DNA of 64,000 bases from Chionoecetes opilio (taxonomy: Eukaryota > Arthropoda > Malacostraca > Decapoda > Majidae), in the NCBI GenBank assembly GCA_016584305.1, contig JACEEZ010002765.1, forward strand, positions 643,621 through 707,620. The letters are read 5' to 3'. Both the position numbers and the translations under genes were made by a program. Each line of letters begins with the position of its first letter. Positions within the stretch are counted from its first letter, which is position 1. Shown one piece after another: positions 23,581 through 37,800 of this stretch. The notes below the pieces were generated by a model that ran no database searches, was not told the DNA's origin, and saw only the letters and a program-made list of their open reading frames with translations.

Positions 23581-26289
23581 AGTATGTAGTACAGTAGTCG
23601 GAAGGGGAGAGGTTTCCGCCTCTCTTAATTAATTAAACTTATTTCAGCAAATTTTTTTAAATGAATCCAGGAACAGTAACCAGTGTTCATCGTAAATGTG
23701 AATACATATGAAAGCTTAGGTAGGGAATGTTGGTATACGGAGATGAGTAAAGATATGACGATGGAAGAAATTCAACAACCGTACTGTTTGCGGAAGACAT
23801 TGTACGATTAACAGTGAAGATTTATATAAAAAAACAAAAAGGTAAAGATATGCACCTATATTTGAGGAGAAATTTAATGTGGACAATAGTAATGAGAAAA
23901 AAAAGTGAAGTAATTGAGTGCAGAGCAGAATGGGATGAAAGTTGAGAATCCAGAAGCAATGTGAAAAAAAGTTGAAAGAACAGATAATGAAACAGGTAAA
24001 TTAATGTATGTATCTTGTCTCGTGCAAGTATGGGAGCATGGAAGGGGAGATAAAGTGTAAGAAGATGACCCCCCTCGCCCCTTGGTAAATGCAAAGATAA
24101 GGTACTGAAGTGTTTGAGTGGGAGGTGATGTAACAAAGAGGGCTGAGGAATGCAAGGTGTGAGAATGAGGTACAGGGACAGGTGCATGTGGAGACCTGCC
24201 GTGGACACCACCTTGGGTGAGTTCAAAGCAGGGCCGCACCTGCCGCCCCCCACGCCCCTCCATGGTGTGGCCCCATGTGCACAGGGGCCCCGCGCTGGTT
24301 CATGTTCAAGTGTGTTCTTTATACAGTTTGAAAATTATTTAAATAGTATTACGCGTACTTCCTCTCGAACACTGCATGCCGATGTTGCCGTGTAACACCA
24401 TAGGCGGATTGGCCCACCGGAAAATTGGGAAATTTCTCGGCAGACGCGGCGTACCTAAAAAGGCATTTTAAGCACTGCGTAACCATCAGTGGGCTTAATA
24501 AAAATTTAGATGGGCTGATGGGGGCCCAAGGGCCTATTTTTTGGAGGACCTCCCAATGGACCAGGAACGGTCCAAAGGAACAGGTGTCAGTGCACACTAA
24601 AGTAGACTAGATATATGTAAAAGAGCTTTGATAACCTGAAAAAAGGAAATAATCGGGGTAAGAACTTTCCAGGTTTCACCAGTCTGTGCATGCAGCTTTC
24701 CATTCCATTCCCCAACAGAAATCAATGCAGCACCTATCCAGGAATACACTATGCAGCTATGCTACTGAGGGAGATGTAGTCACAAGTTGTTATATATTTT
24801 ATTATTTATACTGAAGCGTGAGCCTGAATACATCACAAAGGTTCTGAGCATTACAGTTCACAGTAAACTTTTCTGCCCTGAGCAATAGGTAATTAAGTGA
24901 GTGCTGCATTGCAAGTGTGTTTTGGCTTCAATGTTGATGCCACGTGGATGCACGGAAGGACAATTACACCTATCAAAACCAAGCACACAGATGACGACAC
25001 AACTTGACTCACCATCTTATTGCATCACGACATTTGATTAATCATATTTTCAATGGAAAATAAATTTATGTGAAGTAAAGGATTTGCCTGATGCAGTGCA
25101 TGCAAATGCAATCATTCAAAGGGCAACATCTGACATTGATTGGAAGTTAAAATCATCAAATTTAGTCTGAATTCAAAATATTTCCATCCTCATAAATTTG
25201 TAGCACGATTGCTCTCCTTGGTTTTGGCTTGATACTTGAAGAATGGCAGACAAGTTCACAACCAGGACCAACCTAGCTATGATGTGCAAACTATGTATGT
25301 AAGTACAAACTTGGACTTTTCCCATTAGCACTTTTCCACAGATGAAAATGAATAAAGAAAAATTGCTGTATGGAGGAAAGAGGCAAGACAGGCTGTAGTC
25401 ACTATAAGAATAAAATATTTCTCATATTTGAAAGTGAAGTTACGACTTTTCAACAAAATATATAACAAACAATTATTCATGAACTCCCAAAAATTTCAGT
25501 GACCTAACAAGGCAGATTCAGTAAGGGTGTTAGTTCTGTGGCAGCTGTCTGTATTGTAATGAAGCAGAATATTCATACAGTCGTCAATACCGGTTGCACA
25601 CAAAATACAGTGTGTGACAACTCGGCACCTCACTGCAGTACACACAGACTCGCTCTACCAAAATTTGGTGTTACAGTAGGTACTTCTATTTTTCAAAACC
25701 AGAATTCTCTTTACGCATGATAAATTCGGTTACACACAAAATTGTAAAAAAATCTAGAACTCAATGGAAAATTCATCGGCAAGATAGGATTCGTTTAATG
25801 CATTTTTCGCTAACACACAATTTTCCCGGAACATAACTAGTGTAATGAGCATAACTTGTGTATAAACAGACCTTGACTTAAGAAAACAATGCAGCTCCAA
25901 TATTTCCATACTGGCATATCGGCCCTACATATGAGCAATAAAACAAAAAGATCCACGTGAACTTGTTAGCTTCTTATTAAACATGATATTGATGGGGATA
26001 AATTTAGCATTATTATCTATTAGCTTGACCAGCCTTCCAAGGAGTAACGCCATCCATCCTCCCACTGAAAGAACATTGAAGGTTTTCCACCCAAAAAAAA
26101 AAAAAAGAAAAAAAAAGGAGGTCCGAATAATGTCAAAGTCCGAATAATGAGGGTCCGAATAAGAGAGGGTTTACTGTATGTTACAAAGTAGAGTAAGCTA
26201 TGACTGATGGGTTACTATGCACATACAAAATACAGGATACGCACAAAAGCTGCAAAATATATGTAAAAAGCAAAGTTAATTATATAATG

Positions 26290-26498
26290 TTAACCCCTTG
26301 AGACCCAGAACGTAATTTCCCATGGTAACCTGGGTAGCAACGACTTTTAGTGAATATAAGGAATATTTTATAGCTATGACCTGTTTAGTATCCTTGTCGA
26401 CTAACTAATTTGGTATATCACGTTACCTTTCTTAATTTTACGGCTAACAACAGACAATTTTATATAGCAAAAGAAATATCTGGGCGTGAAGGGGTTAA
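26290..26498 (-). mobile_element. piggyBac-like MITE, copy 5
   Basis: TTAA on both sides; reverse orientation, starting CCCCTTGAGACCCAGAACG. Just upstream, 26100-26175 carries a separate T/A-type end, ATAAGAGAGGGTTTACTGTA, resembling one end of a pogo/Tigger-like element whose other end I could not find. Confidence 0.88.
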
Positions 26499-27221
26499 GT
26501 TCTTCAGCAGGAAAAAATATAATCTGAAAAATGTATATTATAAGCACCTTGCAGACGATGACTTTCAGAAGGTGTCAACAACCATCTAATATAATAACAT
26601 CAACATTGCATACAAAAGATTGGAAGCCACAAACTACTTAAAAAACATTATTAGTACATTTCTACTTAATGAACTCCTGTATATACCTGTGAACCTTCAA
26701 TAGCTATGAAATCTTGCAATACACTGTTTCATTAAAAAAATCAGGACTATAAAGAATGTAAAGAAATACATGAAAGTGCAGAAACATCCGGTCAATATTA
26801 TTTCACCACAAAACATCCACAATTAGTATCATTTCCAACACCGGTGGTTCCTGTGTTACTGAATCATTTCCCTTTATTTTTATTTTTGTTTTTATTACCC
26901 TTTGGTCGGCCATTCTCGCTTAGGATCTCCACTACAGGAGGACTGACACACATAACTGAGTAATAATGGTTGCAACAAGGACGCACTTTCTTGTTACAGA
27001 CCATAACCATAGCTGTTTTGCAGTTGTTTCATATGGTGTGCATGAAAGTTCAGCATCAGACACTTCATTTTGGGTTCTGTCCATCAACTAACCACACGAG
27101 GTAGTGATTCAACATGTAAGTGAAAACACTGGAAATTCACTTCTGAACACTTCACTTCATTCACCTGTTATATTTCTAATGACTCCTTGAAATTCACCCT
27201 TGGCTCCCTTAAACTCCATAT

Positions 27222-27450
27222 TCCTGCCGCTGTGAACCATTAACCTTTACGCATCTAGACTGTCATGACACCTAACTCGCAGACTTGGTAGCATGACATT
27301 CCTGCCGCTGTGAACCATTAACCTTTACGCATCTAGACTGTCATGACACCTAACTCGCAGACTTGGTAGCATAGAGTTCCTTCCGCTGTGAACCATTAAC
27401 CTTTACACATCTAGACTGGCATGACACCTAACTCGCAAAGACTAGGTAGC
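27222..27450. repeat. 75-bp tandem repeat, three copies
   Basis: Three consecutive copies of a unit beginning TTCCTGCCGCTGTGAACCAT, the third slightly diverged. No coding content. Confidence 0.9.
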
Positions 27451-27982
27451 TTCATGAAGTTTTATAGGAGGTTGCTTTTGACTTTGAAAACTGTATCATT
27501 CCCTCACCCCTGGTCTTACACACCTGAGACAAAGGGAAAATATTCCTAACTATCTTCACCAGGAAATAATCAACTCAGTTTAGATCATTCTGTTAGTCAC
27601 CTCAATATGACCAAGCATAATATATTCGATTATATGTATTCTAAGTGTGTAATATATTAGTACTATGTAGCTTCCATTCCTCTATGTGTAACTTAAACAT
27701 ACGATAAAGTTACCGGAATGAATGCAAATCAGGATAGAAATGATACAATCTATTTATCTATGAGTTGTGGGCTGAAAGTCGTCTTTCAAAAAGTATTTTA
27801 TAAATCTCTATGGATTTTTGAGTACATTACTTTTTATATTTTAATTTTATCTTGGCTGCCATCCTACTTATGTGGGGAAGGAAGAGTGGGGAGGGAAAAA
27901 ATGAAGACCAGAAGAATAAATTTTGCCTATGCTATCTGAAACGAAATAAAGTCCCATTATGTTGTTAATTCATCTTTAAAAC

Positions 27983-28050
27983 AAACAAGAACAAAAGAAT
28001 ACAAGAAAATAAGGAAGCTACAAGAGGCCGCGAGACCTACACGAGCTAGT
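27983..28050 (-). mobile_element. CR1-like LINE 3' tail fragment
   Basis: Reverse complement of the last ~65 bp of the family (AAGGAAGCTACAAGAGGCCG). It lies 3' of the HGS stop codon. Confidence 0.8.
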
Positions 28051-28597
28051 TCCTGTAAACGTGTATCTGTAAAAAATACTACTAAAGTATGACACCATTA
28101 AGAAAAAGATACAACAAAAATAGAAAATTCACTAGTACTCCAATTATACTTGTTAATAATATGCAGAAACATAAAAAAAAATAAGGTGTCATGCAAGGCG
28201 TCCCTGTGGAGCCATGAGGTGTTCCTCCCCGCGGCAGCTCTGACTTGAATTGTTGCTACTGGCGCGTCCTGAGATACCTCAAATGTGCTTATATTTCTAC
28301 ACATGCACTGCCATTAAATAAAACTGTCTCTAGTCCTTCCTCTGTTTAGATATTTCACATCCATGCGTGCACATTATCGTGAGAACAGTCTAAACAAAAA
28401 TAGGTGTTAGAAATAATATATACATATTACTGCGATATATAACCCTCCTTGTATAGTCCATTAAAGATTGCATACTAAAACTAAAACTTCACATACAGGA
28501 TATCAATAATCATAGCGTACACCCTGCAAGTATAAAATTAAGCCGGATCAAATATTACATCTGCTACTTGACTTCAAGGAAATAATCCCCGTCACTT

Positions 28598-28830
28598 TCA
28601 ATCAAAGGAGATGAGTTCAGCCTGTTGGTCCTGCGGTGCCAGGGACTTGCCGGGCTGCGGGGGCGGCAGCACCTGGCCGGCACCCCCACTCATGTCCTCC
28701 GGCACCCCATGCACGGGGCCGCCACCCATCATGGGGGGCTGGCCCTGCATCTGTGGGGGGCCGGCGCTGGGGGCAGGCTGGCCAGGGGCAGGGGGATACC
28801 CGGGCACACTGGGCAGGGTGTTGGCTAGGC
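28598..28830 (-). CDS. HGS: HGS terminal exon
   Basis: 76 codons plus stop. [20 protein letters not shown] leads to QQAELISFD and TGA. The C-terminal LISFD is shared with animal Hrs and resembles a clathrin-box. Acceptor GTGCCTCCAG|GC. I could not choose a poly(A) signal. Confidence 0.93.
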
Positions 28831-31800
28831 CTGGAGGCACAAATGCAGACGCACACATCAATGAGACATTACAATGATGTATCATATAATATATTTATAC
28901 ATCTAACAGATCTATACAATGACAGAATCTAACTCTATAGTAAAGGGGCATATCAAAAAATTCTCAAGATCAGGATTTTCAAGACACCATAAAATGTTCA
29001 TAGTTACCTTGCATGTTGTATGGGGCAAACTCTGGTGGTATGTGGGGTGGCTGGTGGAAGGTTGGCTGGGCCACGGGCGGGGCGGGGCCTGGCGGGCCTG
29101 GCATCATGCCTGCAGGGTGGCCCGGGGGCAGGGGCTGGTACTGGGGCATGCTGGGGGGCGGGCCGGGCTGCTGGAAGGACATGGGAGGAGGGACTACTCC
29201 ACCCTGGGGCAACCCTACCTGGGGCATGGGTGGCAGGCCCTGGGAGAACAGAAGAAAAAAGGAGGGGAGAATCATGTAAACACATTCGTTCTTGCAACAA
29301 AATAAAATAAAATATCAAACTAGTGCAGGACAAGACACCACAACCATCATAAACCATGCAGTATTTACCCCTGAGTAACCCATAGTGATTATCCCCGGAG
29401 CCATCAGGGTAAACCACACTGAACCATGGTCACACCAAGTCCTTGGACAAGATGTACCATTAGTGGCACTAGAATTCTATTGTTCCTATGTGTAATCGAA
29501 GTAACAAAATGAATCACACTCCTACAGTACTTCAATGTGTCCCAATAACTAGGCCTTGTCTGTTCCCTCCTGTGCCTACCTGGGGTGGGGCTCCTTCGGC
29601 CTGGGGCGGGTACATGTGGCCAGGCATGGGTCCCGGGGCGCCAGGGTAGGGAGGGTAGCCCATGGGAGGATAGCCCATGGGTCCTGGAGGTGGCATGCCC
29701 GTCGCCTTGCTGAATATCTCGCGCTCACTCTCAGCCATGCGATGGAGGGCGAGCTGCCGCTGGTACTCCAGGTATTCCTGCTTCTTCTTCCTCATGATCT
29801 CCAGCTTCTGCATCATTTGGATTTGTCTGGAAAAGGGTATAAAATTATTACAGTGCGTTTGAAAAGAGTATAAAATTTGTACAGTGCGTTTGAAAAGGGT
29901 ATAAAATTATTACAGTGCGTTTGAAAAGGGTATAAAATTTGTTAGTTTGAAAAGGGTATAAAATTTGTTAGTCTGAAAAGGGTATAAAATGTGTACAGTA
30001 GTTTGAGGGAGAGTAAAATTTGTACAGTACGTTCGAAACACTTTCCTAAGGGATACATACTTGTGTGTACTGATCACCTCATGGGTTAATTCCTACACCT
30101 AACAAACGAACCTCAAACAAGATACAACATAATGCAAGGGCCAATACAATATCAGGGCTATAAAACAATGCTGCCCTGCGCCTCACCTGAATTCCTACAC
30201 CTAATTAACCTCACAAACAATACACAATAGCCAACACAATACCAGGTCTAAAAAACAATGATGAAATGAACCTCACCCGAACTCCTACATCTCAAATAAA
30301 ATATAACATAATGCTAAGGCCAACACAATATCAGGGCTATAAAACCATGCTGCCCTGAGCCTCACCTGATACGCTCCTGCTCCTCCCTCTCCCGCCTCAC
30401 GCGGTCCCGGTGCTCCTCCCTCAGAGCCTCCAGGGCCGCCCGTGCATCCCGCACCTGGGATATCTTGTCCTGCAGACGCTCAAAGTTCACTGAAACAGCA
30501 CAGATGCCAATGTGTAGTAAATAAATGTGATAAAGGTGCTCGTAACGGGGAACTTTATTCCACTGTTACAACAAGACTTCTTTCTAAACTGCTTTCTATA
30601 CTAACTACTAAACTAACTGCTAAACTAACTGCTAAACTAACTGCTAAACTCATTGCTAAACTAAAAGCTGAAACTAAATTCTAGCTGGAGCTCAGGAATA
30701 AAAGAATCCTTGTCATCACTACATGGAACTCACGCACCTCTCTTATATTTTGTAAAATTCTAGCAGGACCTCAGGAATAAAAGGATCCTTGACATCAATA
30801 CACACTCAATAAGCATCAATCATCAATAAGCTCACTCACCTCGCTTGTCATCCTGTTCGTGGATGTACTTGAGCAGCTGTGTGTGCATGGCTGTGATGTT
30901 CATGAAGAGCGTCTGCACAGAGGTGTCGTTAGCGATGGGACGCCCCCTACACTGGTTGCTCTTCATGCGGTTCACAAATATTTCCAGCTGAGTCCGCAGG
31001 GTTGACACAAACTCATCCACTTCTTCAGTTTCCCCATTCTGATAATTCTGCAGGTAACATAAGAACATAAGAAAATAAAGAAGCTACAAGAGGCTGTGAG
31101 ACCTACACTTGGTAGTTCCTGTAAATGAATGGTGAATATTGTCAAGATTATTACATATAGAGTTAAAAACAGCATAATTTATACAAAAACACCTTACTGT
31201 AGTTTTATATACTACTGATTTATCATACTGCTCTAGAAGTATAATAAAGTTTGATCTATATATCCTGACAACCAGGAATCAGCTTAATATGATACTTCAG
31301 ATACACTGTGACAGCAATTTCTAAACACCTTCATTACCCCTCACATGAACTCTAATCTACTACTGCTTTGCTGCTATTGCTACTGCTTTGCTGCTATTGC
31401 TACTGCTTTGCTGCTATTGCTACTGCTTTGCTGCTATTGCTACTGCTTTGCTGCTATTGCTACTGCTTTGCTGCTATTGCTACTGCTTTGCTGCTATTGC
31501 TACTGCTTTGCTGCTATTGCTACTGCTTTGCTGCTATTGCTACTGCTTTGCTGCTATTGCTACTGCTTTGCTGCTATTGCTACTGCTTAGCTGCTATTGC
31601 TACTGCTTTGCTGCTATTGCTACTGCTTTGCTGCTATTGCTACTGCTTTGCCTGCTACTACTGCTTACTACTGCAACTGCTTGGTGTGTGTTTGTGTGTG
31701 TCTTGGTATTCTAGATTAACTGTGTGGAAGGAAGGGAAGGGCTAATTTCACTGCAACACATAATCAAGCACAAAACCTTCATATACATTACAAGATCATT

Positions 31801-34800
31801 CTTTCATCTATATATCAACCACTCAATTACTATTCTTTACCATGGAAATTAAGGCAAAACCGAGTCACTGTGTTTACAGATTATTGGAGGTGACATGAGA
31901 CTTAACTACCGCACGTAACACACCTCAGTCACCTTTACTGGTTCTATAGTCTATTTATTTTAACAAGGTGAAAAATCCTGACCTTGCTACTTACTGACTG
32001 ATATTTGATGGCAGGAGAAGTGAATACTACGCTTCTTTTAAATTTCAGTTGTATTTTTATCATAGTTAACCATATTATCAGGTAAACATAGGCATAATTT
32101 TAAGCATGAGACCTTAACCCCTTGAGACCCAGAACGTCATTTCCATTGTAATCTGGGTACCATTAGACAATTTTTAGTGAATACAAGCAATATTTTATAG
32201 ATATGACCTGTTTAGCATCCTTGTCCAGTGGCTAATTTGGTATATTCAGTTACTTTTTGTAATTTTATGGCTCCACAACAGACATTCTATATAGCAAAGG
32301 AAAAATCTGGGCGTGAAGGGGTTAAGATAGAATGGAATTTTGCCTCGTTTAAAAAATAGACTATAGTTTCGAGGGTGACATCAGGCTTAACTAGTGCACG
32401 TAACACACCTCCATCACTTTTACTGGTTCCAACTTGGAGGGCGACATCAGCGTCCTGGCGCCGGATGTCGGGGCCGAGGGGTGTGTGGGGGACAGGATGT
32501 GTGCTGCGTCGCCGGAGGGTTTCTGCTGCGGTGGCTGCTGGTGTTGCTGCTGTTCCCAGTAGGAGCGATTCAAGTACCTGTAGGGGTGCCATGTACAGCT
32601 GTGTTACTTATCTGTCTTACTGCACTAATACACTCGACCCTCTTCCGGACTATTAGGGGGTTAGCCCAGTCCGGGAACCCCAAAAGTCCGGAAACCGCGG
32701 AAGTCCGGGAGGTGTAGCCATTCACAGACTTTATCGGATAAGCAGTGAGGTGTACTGCTTTTTTGGGTAATTGGGCAGCACTAGGGGAGGCATTGTGGCA
32801 ATAATACTCACCTCAAGTGGCTGTGTCCGCCCGCCCTGACCCCTAGTGGCAACATCCCCGAACTAATGGCCGGGAACCTCGCCGCGCTTGAAATTTGAAT
32901 GCCGTACTTTCCTTAATGTCCCGGACTATTCCGGACATATGTCCGGCCATGCCAAATATGTCCGGGACGGACAATGACCAGGAAATCCGAAATCCGGCAA
33001 TAGGAGGTCCGGAAAATCAAGGTTCGAGTGTACATACAGGCAAGACAACAATTAAATACATGAAGTGAACACAAACAGAATGATTATATACGGCAGACTA
33101 ACCTTGCCAGTTCAGGATCCATGTCCTCCTTGTCCTGTGGTAATGCTGGTGCTGGCTGGGGGGCCGGAGAGGCGGGGGTGGGTGATGTTTGTCGCCAGTT
33201 ACGACCCAAGATACTTGAGGTGGCACGGAGTTTCTGAAGTACAGGGGAACATAAGCAAAATGTTTCAGGCAAAAGTTTATCTTACAAGACCTAATACTTA
33301 ATATCTCTCTCACTCTCTCTGACATCTGAGGGTTGTGTGTGAAATACATTTCATCTTGGCAAATAGTTTTGTCTTTCTGTCATGTGACTTCTTAAGCCAA
33401 TCACGATGATTTTTTTCATATTGACCACAATTTGAAGCTGGAGAGGCTGGCCGGCAGCCGTTTGAACTCAGTCGCGAGATTGCACGTGAAGGGTGAGGTT
33501 ATACGGTTCTCGAGTTGATAATAACTTTTTCAGAGGAAGAACTGACTTTATAATAGTAAAGAAGCCATGATACGCTCCCTTCATAAGCTCTATGTGTGGT
33601 TTTAAATCATCCACCAGGAATTTTATGGTTCAAACAACTAATTCTGAATAAGGTAAGTGAACCTTTCCACTAAGCTAGGATTTTAGATGTGGAGTTAGGT
33701 TTAGGTTAGGTTAGATTTAGTTAGAAATGCATGCCACATCCCCATGATAGCAAGTTAGACGCGAGGTTAGATCTATGTAGTTAGAAAATAGCGTGGGTGG
33801 TGGCCAGAGATCACTTTGCTTCATAACATCACTGGGGCTTTGCTTTCCAAACTAAGGTAGGTATTTACGAGGACTAAAGTATTTCATCTGATAGTTTTTG
33901 ATGTGCTTTATATTAATCCATTTTCCTAGGAAATCACAAATTTTTTAACTGGAGGAGAAGGGACCACAGGAAAAAAGTATCAATTTCCAAGAAAATGAGT
34001 TATATTAATTCAAAACACATCAAAATCTATTGGAAAAGATGAGTCTGTGTTAGTTCCTGTTACTTAACACTACCTACATCCACCTTCCATCCCCATCCAT
34101 GAAATTGTCTAGCCGGTATTATTCCAGAAAACTCCATACTAACTACGAAGGACACCTATGTGTTATATGAGGTGCCTTCTGCACATACAAGACACTGCTG
34201 TATTGCTTTTCTGTCGCAAATCATTAGTTCCTGCGATAATTAATTTCTTAATATATTTAACTACGTGCCAGCCGCTGGCAGGTAATCAATCAATCATTGG
34301 GGGCATACGCCGGGGGGCGCGTCGCCTCGCCCACCCTACGACACCACTCCCGGGGGTCACCACGCGCGAGTTCCCATGCAGGCTCCTTTCCCATACCAAG
34401 CAGCTCTCGACAAGAAACATCAACTTGCCCCAGCCACGAGCCTTGTGGGCGCCCCCTTAGCCTCCTCCACCCCGGATTGTCTCTTACAGATACAAACCGA
34501 TGGGAAGGATCGGTTTCAGGGTAGCGTGCCACATGCCCATATAGCCAAAGTTGGCGCTGATGGACTATGCAGGTAATAGGCCTCGATTCAGTCTCACGGT
34601 GCAATCGCTGATTTGACACGTAATCATCCCAGCGATACCCCATGATTCTGCGAAGACACTTATTACCAAAGGCATTGATTAGTCTCTTCAAGTCACTATT
34701 TAGTGTCCATGTCTCACAACCATAGAGTAAGACAGGGATCACAAGCGACTTGAAGATCCGGATCTTTGTCCTCCTGCACAGGTACCGACAACGCCAAATA

Positions 34801-37800
34801 CTCCCGCTGAGCGAGTCCATAACACCGTGGGCTATGCCAATCCACCGTAAGGCTTCTTGACGTTACCCGCCATCATTATGGACTGCGCTACCAAAGGTAT
34901 GTAAAACTTTCCAAGATCTCAATGTCCTCGCCACACGCATGAACAGACTGTACTGCTTCATCTAGTAAGTCTCCAAACACCTGGACCTTGGTCTTGAGCC
35001 AGGAGACCTCAAGTCCCAAAGGCTTTGCCTCCTCGTGCAGCGCCTCGAGAGCCATCACCAGGACCTCCAGCGACTCAGCAAAGATTACTGCATCATCGGC
35101 AAAAACAAGATCAGTGATCTTGGTGTTGCCGACGGATGCTCCACAATCACTTTGATCTACAACGTTGTCCAATACCCAGTCCATACAAGCGTTGAAAAGT
35201 GATGGGGCAAGGATGCACCCTTGCCTCACTCCTGTATTCACAGGAAAGAAGCTGGATACACCTGCCCCACACTTCACAGCACTCTCAGTCCCAGAATACA
35301 GACCAGTTATCAAACCAATAGTCCTTGCAGGAATCCCTCGGTCGCAGAAGATCCCAGAGTGACTCACGATGCACTGAGTCAAACGCCTTCTTGAGATCAA
35401 CATAGGCTGCAAGCATCCCCTGTCGAAACTCACGTCGGCATTCCACCAGGACACGAAGCACTAGGATACGGTCCGTTGTTGACTTACCAGGTGTGAACCC
35501 AGACTGCTGAGGTCTCTGATGCTTCACCAGATGACTGTGAATTCGTGTCAGCAATAGATGGGCAAGCACCTTGCCTGGTACGCTGAGCAGTGAAATACCG
35601 CGTAATTGTTGCAGTCCTGACGGTCCCCTTTCCCTTTCCAGATAGGGACGACCAGCCCCCTTTTCCAGTCAGGAGGAATGGTACCTGATTGCCACACGGC
35701 AGTCAGGACAGCATGCAACCCGCGGATCATGGCCTCACCCCCAGCTTTGAGGAGCTCCGCACTGATATTACAAATACCAGCTGCCTTTCCACCCTTCAAC
35801 TTTGCTACAGCCTCTCTGACTTCGTCAAGAGAGGGTGCGGTTTCGTCAATGGGAGGATCGGCATCCACTGCCTGTAACCCAGTGGTGTGAAGCTGCTCAG
35901 TTGGAGGGCAGGTAAGGTTAGGTTAAATTTGATTAATAACCAGAGGCTACAGTTAAAAATTATAATGAAAATAAACTGGTCTTACGGCGGGGTAGAATAG
36001 CACGCGGCGAGGGTCCACAGCGGGTGCAGGTATGTACGCCCCGCCCTGCCCCGCCCCGCCACATATGCTATTACAAAATAAATACTAGTGATTTGCGACA
36101 GAAACGGTTAGCAGATTACGCATCAAAACTCACCAGAAAAAAATAGTCTCGTCCACCAAAGTGAGACAGAGGTTTTTCTGGAAATTTACTGTCTAGCCTC
36201 CTTTTAAAACCCCCTATTAACTCCGTACTAACTACCTGTCTACTGAGTCCATTCCAATCATTTACCACCCTATTTGTGAACCAGTTTCTTCCTATTTCTT
36301 TTTTAAATCTACGTTTTACCAGTTTGAATCCGTTACTTCTTGTTCTACCATGATTACTAGCCGTAAAAACCTTTCCTACGTCTCCATTATTGTATCCCGT
36401 TAACCACTTTAAAAACTTATGGTAAATTTCTAGTGTTTGCCCATATTCTCTCCCTTCCCAGACCTGTGGGAATGCGGATTTTTTGGGTGGGGAGCAAATA
36501 ATACGTCGGAAACATGTAATTATAGAGTTAAATAGGAGCAAAAATTCCCTAGATCTAGATAAATTTTACCTAACCTCCTAGCGGGGGGGCTCCGCCAAGG
36601 CCTCCTAGAACTCGTAAGTGTTCTAGGAGGCCTTGACTCCGTCCCCCTTGACCTCCCTGTAATCTAACTTACCCTCCAAGCGATAATCACCCGATAATCT
36701 AACCTAACCTTCTAACAGGGGGGCCCCCTCAACCCCCCGGTAACCTAACAAAATTTTACTTTACCGCTAAGTGGGAGGGTGAGGAGGGGGGAAGACACTT
36801 CGGTCATCATTCTGTTTGTGAGGATCGGCAGGTTTACACGTCCCTGGACTTAGAAGAAATCCAATCCATTTTCCCTAGATCTAGGGAAATTTTACAACAC
36901 CCCTAACTTAAAAACTATGTGGTTGCGATGCATATTTTGTACCCCAGCCAAATATTCCGCATTCCCCCAAGTCCCCAAGCTTGTTTTGGGGGAGAGGGGG
37001 GAGTATGGGCAAACACTAGAATAATACCAAACTTATATCAGGCAGATAAGGATGCTTAAGAACTAAGAACTGTATTTGTCACAACTACCCAACTACATGA
37101 CGAGGGTGAGAGTCCTATACAATAATACTGGACAATAATCACTTTCTTGTCATGTGTAACAAAAGTAAAAGTAACGTCTTCCAAGGATGAATATTTTGAT
37201 CTCCTATTTCATGGCCTTCCATCGGTCCACAGCCACGGAGGCGACACACACAGCCCCCACAGCCCTACTGTTACCTTTAGTCAGCCACGAGGGGGCTTAT
37301 CACTCCCCACAACACACCAAATATCACACTATTCAAAGTTTTTATCACTCGAGTCTCCTGTCTTCACTCCACAATGTAAACAAACCCGTCACGTGGACAA
37401 GTTTGACGGACGCTTAATTTGGCGCATTGCATAACCTTAAATCCCACATACACCAAGAATGAGCCTATTTTAGAACTCAGCACATGGAATAAAAAAAACA
37501 ATAAAAAAATAAACTCCCTCTATGAGAAATAAAATACAGCAAAGTTTAAGATGCGAGATCGCGAAAATTAAATCGTAGTAAACTAAGTGTCTTGTGTTCG
37601 TCATCTCACTGATAAGATAGAATAAACTTATGAGTTCCATATGTCACATCAATTTAACTCACAAATTACATTACTGTGATGAAAAAGCGACTATGTAATA
37701 GTTATAGAAACAAAAGTAGCCTACTATTCATGTCTTGTATTAATATTTCACCATCTCTGGTAATCTACGGCCCTTGATAAAAAGTTCAAAGTTGCTCAAA

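Noticed and set aside
28611..29310. Gly/Ala/Trp-rich plus-strand frames
   Set aside because: They are antisense shadows of the GC-rich HGS C-terminal exons.
31345..31745. Leu/Cys/Tyr/Ala repeat frames
   Set aside because: A 20-bp repeat in an HGS intron; all three plus frames are open.
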